Shown: positions 31,724 to 35,363 of the stretch, one piece after another
Layout: each line of letters starts with the position of its first letter
Position numbering within the stretch: the first letter of the stretch is position 1
Assembly (NCBI GenBank): GCA_017541665.1
Contig: JAFXYP010000011.1
Location: 1 to 35,363 of the forward strand
Length of the DNA: 35,363 bases
Direction: 5' to 3'
From: Lentisphaeria bacterium
GTDB lineage: Bacteria > Verrucomicrobiota > Lentisphaeria > Victivallales > UBA1829
Notes under the pieces: model-generated
Databases searched by the model: none
Seen by the model: the letters and a program-made list of their open reading frames with translations, nothing else
Told to the model about the DNA's origin: nothing
Position numbers and translations under genes: made by a program

Positions 31724-33289
31724 TTATTTCTTTTTCTCGTATTCGTTTTTGACCTTGTCCGTGCGGAACGGATAGGCGGGGAAACCGTCCTTGTTCATGA
31801 GGTTGACGTCGCCGCGGTACATGATGTAGGCGAAACGGACGGTCTTGGGCTCCTTGACCTGGGCGGAGGAGACTTCGACGGTGTCGCCGACGATCTTGGC
31901 ATCGGCCCAGACGAACTTGCCGTCGGCGCCCGCGATCGCGAACGCGCCGGGAGCCTGTCCGTCAGAGGTGGTGAGGCCCTTGCCGACGTTCTTGAAGTGG
32001 ATGATGCACTTGTCGCCCTTGACGTCCATGTGGTCGTAGACCGGGCCGACGCCGAGTTCGCCGCCGAAATACTTCCATTCCACGAGCTTGGCGAGGCGGT
32101 AGCCGAGGGTCTGCTTGTCGCGCGGGTGGATGTCGGACTGGTCGCCGATGTCCATCAGGGGGACGCTGCTGACGTTCTCATAGATGTAGGACATCTCGTC
32201 CTGGATCTCGCGGGTGAGCGCCCAGCCGTCGACTTTGCTGCCCATCGGGGGCTTGCTCTTCCACTGGTCTTCGGGGAGACGGTTCATCGGGGTCCACTGC
32301 TCGAAACCGGCGAGCTGGCAGATGACCCACGGCTGCTTCGGATCGTTGAACTTCTCGCGCCAGCCTTCGATGAGCATCTTGTGGAGGTCGTAGTAATCGG
32401 TGTTGCCGGTGTTGGATTCGCCCTGGTAGAAGAGGACGCCGCCGATGGTGTACCTGGTCCAGGGATGGGCCATGGCGCCCCACATCGTCCCGGGGAACTT
32501 CTCGCTGGAGAACTGGCCGCCGCGGGCCTGTCCGGTCGCCGGGTTCGCCGCGCCTGCGACGAGGGCGCTTTCGATCTGCTTGGCCTCGTTGCGGTTGTGC
32601 TTGATGAACTCGCTGTCCGGGATGAAGGTCTCGATGTTGACGCCGCCCCACGCGATCATGACGAGGCCGACCGGGATGTCGAGGTCCTTCTGGAGCTGGC
32701 GGGCGAAGAAATAGCCCGCTGCGGAGAAGTTCGGGACGGTCTGCGGGCTGCATTCCATCCAGACGCCGGTATTCCTTCCCGCGCCGACGATTTCATCGAA
32801 CTCGTCGCCGGGGGCCTTGGTCTTCGGGACTTCGAACAGGCGGATGCGCGGATAGTCGGCCGCCGCGGCTTCCTGCTGGTGGTTCTTGATCTGGATCATG
32901 GTGTTGCCGGTGGAGACGGGCAGTTCCATGTTGGACTGGCCGGCGCAGATCCAGACTTCGCCGATGAGCACGTTGTCGAACGTGATGGTGTCGGCGCCGT
33001 CGGTCACTTTCACCTTGTACGGGCCGCCCGCTTCAAGCGGTTCGACCTTGGCTTCCCATTCGCCGCTGGCGTCGGCCTTCGCGGTGGCGGGTTTGGCCTT
33101 CGTGCCTTCGATCGTGACCGTGACGGTCTTGCCGGGGTCGGCCTTGCCGGAGAACTTGATCGGGGCGCGCCGCTGGAGGCACATGTTGTTCTGGAAGATG
33201 TTGTGGCAGGAGAGCTGTGCCGCGTACGCGCTGGGGAGCGCGAGGAGAGCCGAGACTGTCGCCGCGAGGAGGAGAACCATTTTCTTCAT
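31724..33289 (-). CDS. Secreted sialate O-acetylesterase-like SGNH hydrolase
   Basis: A 521-residue protein with a signal peptide (MKKMVLLLAATVSALLALPS, cut near AYA-AQ). A beta-sandwich-like region (about 25-105) precedes the SGNH core. The core has IWICAGQSNM-type block WICAGQSNM with nucleophile S119, VMIAWGGVNIETFIP, VLFYQGESN (285-293), and the DIHP motif with H388. Family members remove acetyl groups from sialic acids or from xylans and other plant sugars. The frame extends 43 codons upstream, but the ATG at 33287-33289 begins the signal peptide and has AGGA upstream. It is divergent from the repeat-protein gene. Confidence 0.9.
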   Translation of the reverse strand: MKKMVLLLAATVSALLALPSAYAAQLSCHNIFQNNMCLQRRAPIKFSGKADPGKTVTVTIEGTKAKPATAKADASGEWEAKVEPLEAGGPYKVKVTDGADTITFDNVLIGEVWICAGQSNMELPVSTGNTMIQIKNHQQEAAAADYPRIRLFEVPKTKAPGDEFDEIVGAGRNTGVWMECSPQTVPNFSAAGYFFARQLQKDLDIPVGLVMIAWGGVNIETFIPDSEFIKHNRNEAKQIESALVAGAANPATGQARGGQFSSEKFPGTMWGAMAHPWTRYTIGGVLFYQGESNTGNTDYYDLHKMLIEGWREKFNDPKQPWVICQLAGFEQWTPMNRLPEDQWKSKPPMGSKVDGWALTREIQDEMSYIYENVSSVPLMDIGDQSDIHPRDKQTLGYRLAKLVEWKYFGGELGVGPVYDHMDVKGDKCIIHFKNVGKGLTTSDGQAPGAFAIAGADGKFVWADAKIVGDTVEVSSAQVKEPKTVRFAYIMYRGDVNLMNKDGFPAYPFRTDKVKNEYEKKK

Positions 33290-33447
33290 ATGAATTCTTT
33301 CCTGACTTGGTTGGTTTGGGTGGTTATGATGGTTGGTTTGGTTGTATGGGTTGTCTGTTGAGAAAGATTTCGAAGCATTTTGAGCTTGTTTCAGCTCAAA
33401 ACACCGATTCTTTCTCACAATATATACCGATTCGCCGCAAAATACAA
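33290..33447 (-). promoter_or_regulatory. Promoter and leader of the esterase gene
   Basis: Minus-strand TTGTAT (33442-33447), 17-base spacer and TATATT (33419-33424). The 120-base leader holds a perfect 9-bp hairpin, TTTTGAGCT-6 bases-AGCTCAAAA (33378-33401), then a C/A-rich run on the RNA strand made by GGTTGGTTTGG direct repeats on the plus strand (about 33309-33345). The hairpin could be an operator or a structured 5' end. Confidence 0.65.
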
Positions 33448-33580
33448 GAGGAACTTCCCGTTTTTAAACCGTTTTTTTGAATTCCCCGCTCCGGCATTCG
33501 CTTCAAGTCGTGCCGCACTCGAAGATGGAAGAAACGGTCTGATATGCAACGGCACCAGCGCCTTCCCTTTTCGGTCCGAA

Positions 33581-33627
33581 CGAATGCGACTGTCCGGCAG
33601 CAGCGGCACATTCGGGAATTTTTTTTT
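33581..33627 (+). terminator. Possible upstream terminator before the repeat-protein promoter
   Basis: CGAATG (33581-33586) pairs with CATTCG (33609-33614), enclosing a shorter TG.CCG/CGGCA stem, and nine T follow from 33619. No plus-strand gene precedes it within 1 kb, so it may insulate the next promoter or be a relic. The rest of 33448-33580 shows nothing recognisable. Confidence 0.35.
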
Positions 33628-33649
33628 GATTATTTTTCGAGATAAAAGC

Positions 33650-33678
33650 TTGTATTCCTTTAAAACAATTAGTATATT
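33650..33678 (+). promoter_or_regulatory. Promoter of the repeat-protein gene
   Basis: TTGTAT (33650-33655), 17-base spacer, TATATT (33673-33678). Both hexamers and the spacing are identical to those of the divergent esterase promoter. Confidence 0.7.
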
Positions 33679-33737
33679 ATTGCGTTTTCATAATCAGGAA
33701 ATCATGTAACCATTCATTTTCAATAAGGTTTTCCGTT

Positions 33738-35363
33738 ATGGCCCAATACGATATCGTCAAAGGTGTCAAAAGCTCCGGCCTCACTCTAAATGAAAACGAC
33801 AATATGTTCGTTTACAAGGGTGGCTCCGCAATCTCCACCAGTGTCAAAACCGGACATCTGAATATTTTCTCGGGAGGAAAAACGTTTACCACCTGGGTCG
33901 ACTTCAATGGCCTTGTCACGGTCTTATCCGGCGGCATAGCGAGCCAGACCAATCTTTCCAGCACCTTCGCAAGCATGCACCTTTCCGGCGGCACGGCAAA
34001 CCTGACCGTGATTCAGTCAAACGGAAGGCTGGATGTCCTGACGGGCGGCGTCGCGAACCACACCTATGTTCTTGGCGGCTCCCTGATCATCTCCAACGGC
34101 GGCAAAGCTGTCAATACGGAACTTGACAGAGGCGGCATTGCCACCGTCCTGTCCGGCGGCAGCATGATAAACACCCGCATCAGTTCCTATAAGGATACCA
34201 CCGGAGCATACAAGGATTCCAGCGGCAAATTGCATGTCTCTTCCGGCGGAAGTGTGACTTCGGTCACCGTTTTCTCCGGCGGCTCCCTGATCGTTTCCAA
34301 CAGCGGGGAGGCGAACAAAGCTATGGTCTCCTCCGGCGGCAGCGCGATCGTTTTAGCCGGCGGGAAAGCGAACAGCACCATGGTGTCTTCCGTCGGCAGG
34401 CTGATCGTCTCCAACGGCGGCTCGGCTGTCGGGACCACGGTCAGCGATGGCGGCAGGATGGTCGTTTCCATCGGCGGAGTTGCGGGCAATACCACGGTTT
34501 CCTCCGGCGGCAGCATGGTCCTCTCCAGCGGCGGCACGGCGACCAAGGCGACCGTCAAAAAGGGCAACGTCATCGTTTATTCGACCGCTTCCATGACGGA
34601 CCTCAAACTCAGCGGCGGTTCCCTTTACATCCAAAACGGTGCGATCGTCAATTCGATCACGAACAAGGGCGCGGAACTGACGATAGAGAAAGGCGCCGTC
34701 GTCGACAATTACAAGGGCAATCCCGTGAAATTCCCGGACTGCGACGGCGGATGGAACAACTACCTGTCCAGCGGGACCGGACCGGAGGCGATCAATACGA
34801 ATGTCACCAATAAGGCCGCGGTCAAAATGGCTCCAGCCACCGCAAAGATCCAGATGGACACGAACAATGTCTCCTACAACGGACTGAGCAACTACGTCGG
34901 ATACGGAGACGAAGCGGATTTCGAGAAGATCTCCCTGAACTATGCCGCGACACTGTCCTTTATCGTTTCCGCCACGGGTGCGACGAAATTCACGATCTGG
35001 AGCCTGACTTCCGGCACGAAGGTGAAATCCCTTCAGGCGACTTCGCTGAAGAAGAATGCGAAGACCGGAGAATACTATGTGGAAACGAAAGGTCTTCTGC
35101 TCGAGGCGGACACTTATTACATTTCCGTGCAGTCCACCGATGCGAAAAAAGGCGGCAACGCCTACTATAGTGTCGCCATGAACAGCGAAAGCGTGTTCTA
35201 TTCCAAGGGAAAGAGCTTCGATAACGACTGGAATGCTTTCGTCAAGGACAATTACACCGGAGAAGGTTATCTCGGGATTGTCGACGGCAAGAAGGAAAAA
35301 CTGGTCGCCAACGAGTGGGTCGGCTACACGGACCCGATCGATTTCCGGAAATTCAAGCTCGCC
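33738..35363 (+). CDS. Strand-loop-strand (AIDA-type) repeat surface protein, N-terminal part
   Basis: An open frame of 542 codons that runs off the right edge. It starts MAQYDIVKGVKSSGLTLNEN with an AAGG site nine bases upstream. Residues from about 25 to 300 are 19-20-residue repeats of the form VSSGGSxIVxxGGxAxxTx, the passenger repeat of AIDA-like adhesins (beta-helix). From about 380 a different beta-rich domain follows (SLNYAATLSFIVSATGATKF onward), resembling pre-peptidase C-terminal domains. No signal peptide is visible at this start. Proteins with such repeats are typically on the cell surface. The export route and any C-terminal anchor are outside the window. Confidence 0.85.
   Translation, partial: MAQYDIVKGVKSSGLTLNENDNMFVYKGGSAISTSVKTGHLNIFSGGKTFTTWVDFNGLVTVLSGGIASQTNLSSTFASMHLSGGTANLTVIQSNGRLDVLTGGVANHTYVLGGSLIISNGGKAVNTELDRGGIATVLSGGSMINTRISSYKDTTGAYKDSSGKLHVSSGGSVTSVTVFSGGSLIVSNSGEANKAMVSSGGSAIVLAGGKANSTMVSSVGRLIVSNGGSAVGTTVSDGGRMVVSIGGVAGNTTVSSGGSMVLSSGGTATKATVKKGNVIVYSTASMTDLKLSGGSLYIQNGAIVNSITNKGAELTIEKGAVVDNYKGNPVKFPDCDGGWNNYLSSGTGPEAINTNVTNKAAVKMAPATAKIQMDTNNVSYNGLSNYVGYGDEADFEKISLNYAATLSFIVSATGATKFTIWSLTSGTKVKSLQATSLKKNAKTGEYYVETKGLLLEADTYYISVQSTDAKKGGNAYYSVAMNSESVFYSKGKSFDNDWNAFVKDNYTGEGYLGIVDGKKEKLVANEWVGYTDPIDFRKFKLA
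34224..34563 (+). repeat. 57-bp protein-coding repeats of the AIDA-type region
   Basis: Six or so consecutive units of about 57 bases encode the best-conserved 19-residue strand-loop-strand repeats (for example VSSGGSAIVLAGGKANSTM and VSSVGRLIVSNGGSAVGTT). Base identity between units is partial. Weaker units extend on both sides, from about 33816 to 34650. Confidence 0.75.

Noticed and set aside
31997-33361. A 454-residue plus-strand frame
   Set aside because: It is antisense to the esterase, which has a signal peptide and SGNH motifs.

Overview
The window is a GC-rich bacterial chromosome segment with dense, mostly co-directional operons and many 4-base ATGA stop/start overlaps. No rRNA, tRNA or phylogenetic marker is complete. 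The gene mix points to a Gram-negative of the PVC group, most likely Lentisphaerota (Victivallis-like). It has lpxC next to a double-hotdog FabZ, a Tad system with FHA fusions, PEGA lipoproteins, a zinc-ribbon Ser/Thr kinase, and a large strand-loop-strand (AIDA-type) repeat protein. This placement is inference.

Layout. 1-1250 (minus): the start of yebC, then miaA. 1406-3202: lpxC and a tandem fabZ (lipid A and fatty acid synthesis). 3278-11467: a Tad/type IVc pilus block with cpaB, an FHA-CpaF ATPase fusion, tadB, tadC, a DUF192 protein, a membrane FHA protein, a five-repeat PEGA lipoprotein and a membrane protein. 11470-12498: rsmG and a COG3323 protein. 12499-12914: an array of palindromes with an exact 44-bp period between convergent genes. 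12915-15775 (minus): a DUF486 gene, and a two-gene operon encoding a MotA/ExbB-like channel and a MotB/ExbD-like coiled-coil protein. 15893-16062 (minus): a probable new structured RNA gene. 16254-21293: hisD, hisC, an exported protein, cmk, a thioesterase, a YchJ-like SEC-C protein and a Pmp3-family peptide. 21348-26640: a membrane-anchored Ntn hydrolase, a glycosyltransferase (minus), a Ser/Thr kinase and a 75-residue orphan (minus). 26902-29825: a shikimate operon with DAHP synthase, a chorismate mutase-shikimate kinase fusion and chorismate synthase. 29857-31460 (minus): an AT-richer island with an unknown gene and a YhcG nuclease. 31724-33289 (minus): a secreted sialate O-acetylesterase-like enzyme. 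33738-end: the repeat protein, cut by the window edge.

How the parts may work together. The kinase and the two FHA proteins suggest phospho-threonine control of the Tad machine, although kinase and pilus genes lie about 12 kb apart. The esterase and the repeat protein are divergent and have identical core promoter hexamers, so they may be co-expressed surface functions. Nine promoters read by eye share a TTGnnn-like -35, a 16-17 bp spacer and a -10 that is TATATT in eight cases and TATTTT in one.

The best candidates for undescribed biology are the ion-channel-like stator pair with its very long coiled coil, the minus-strand structured RNA beside hisD, the 44-bp modular palindrome array, and the tandem FabZ in which only one active site appears intact.
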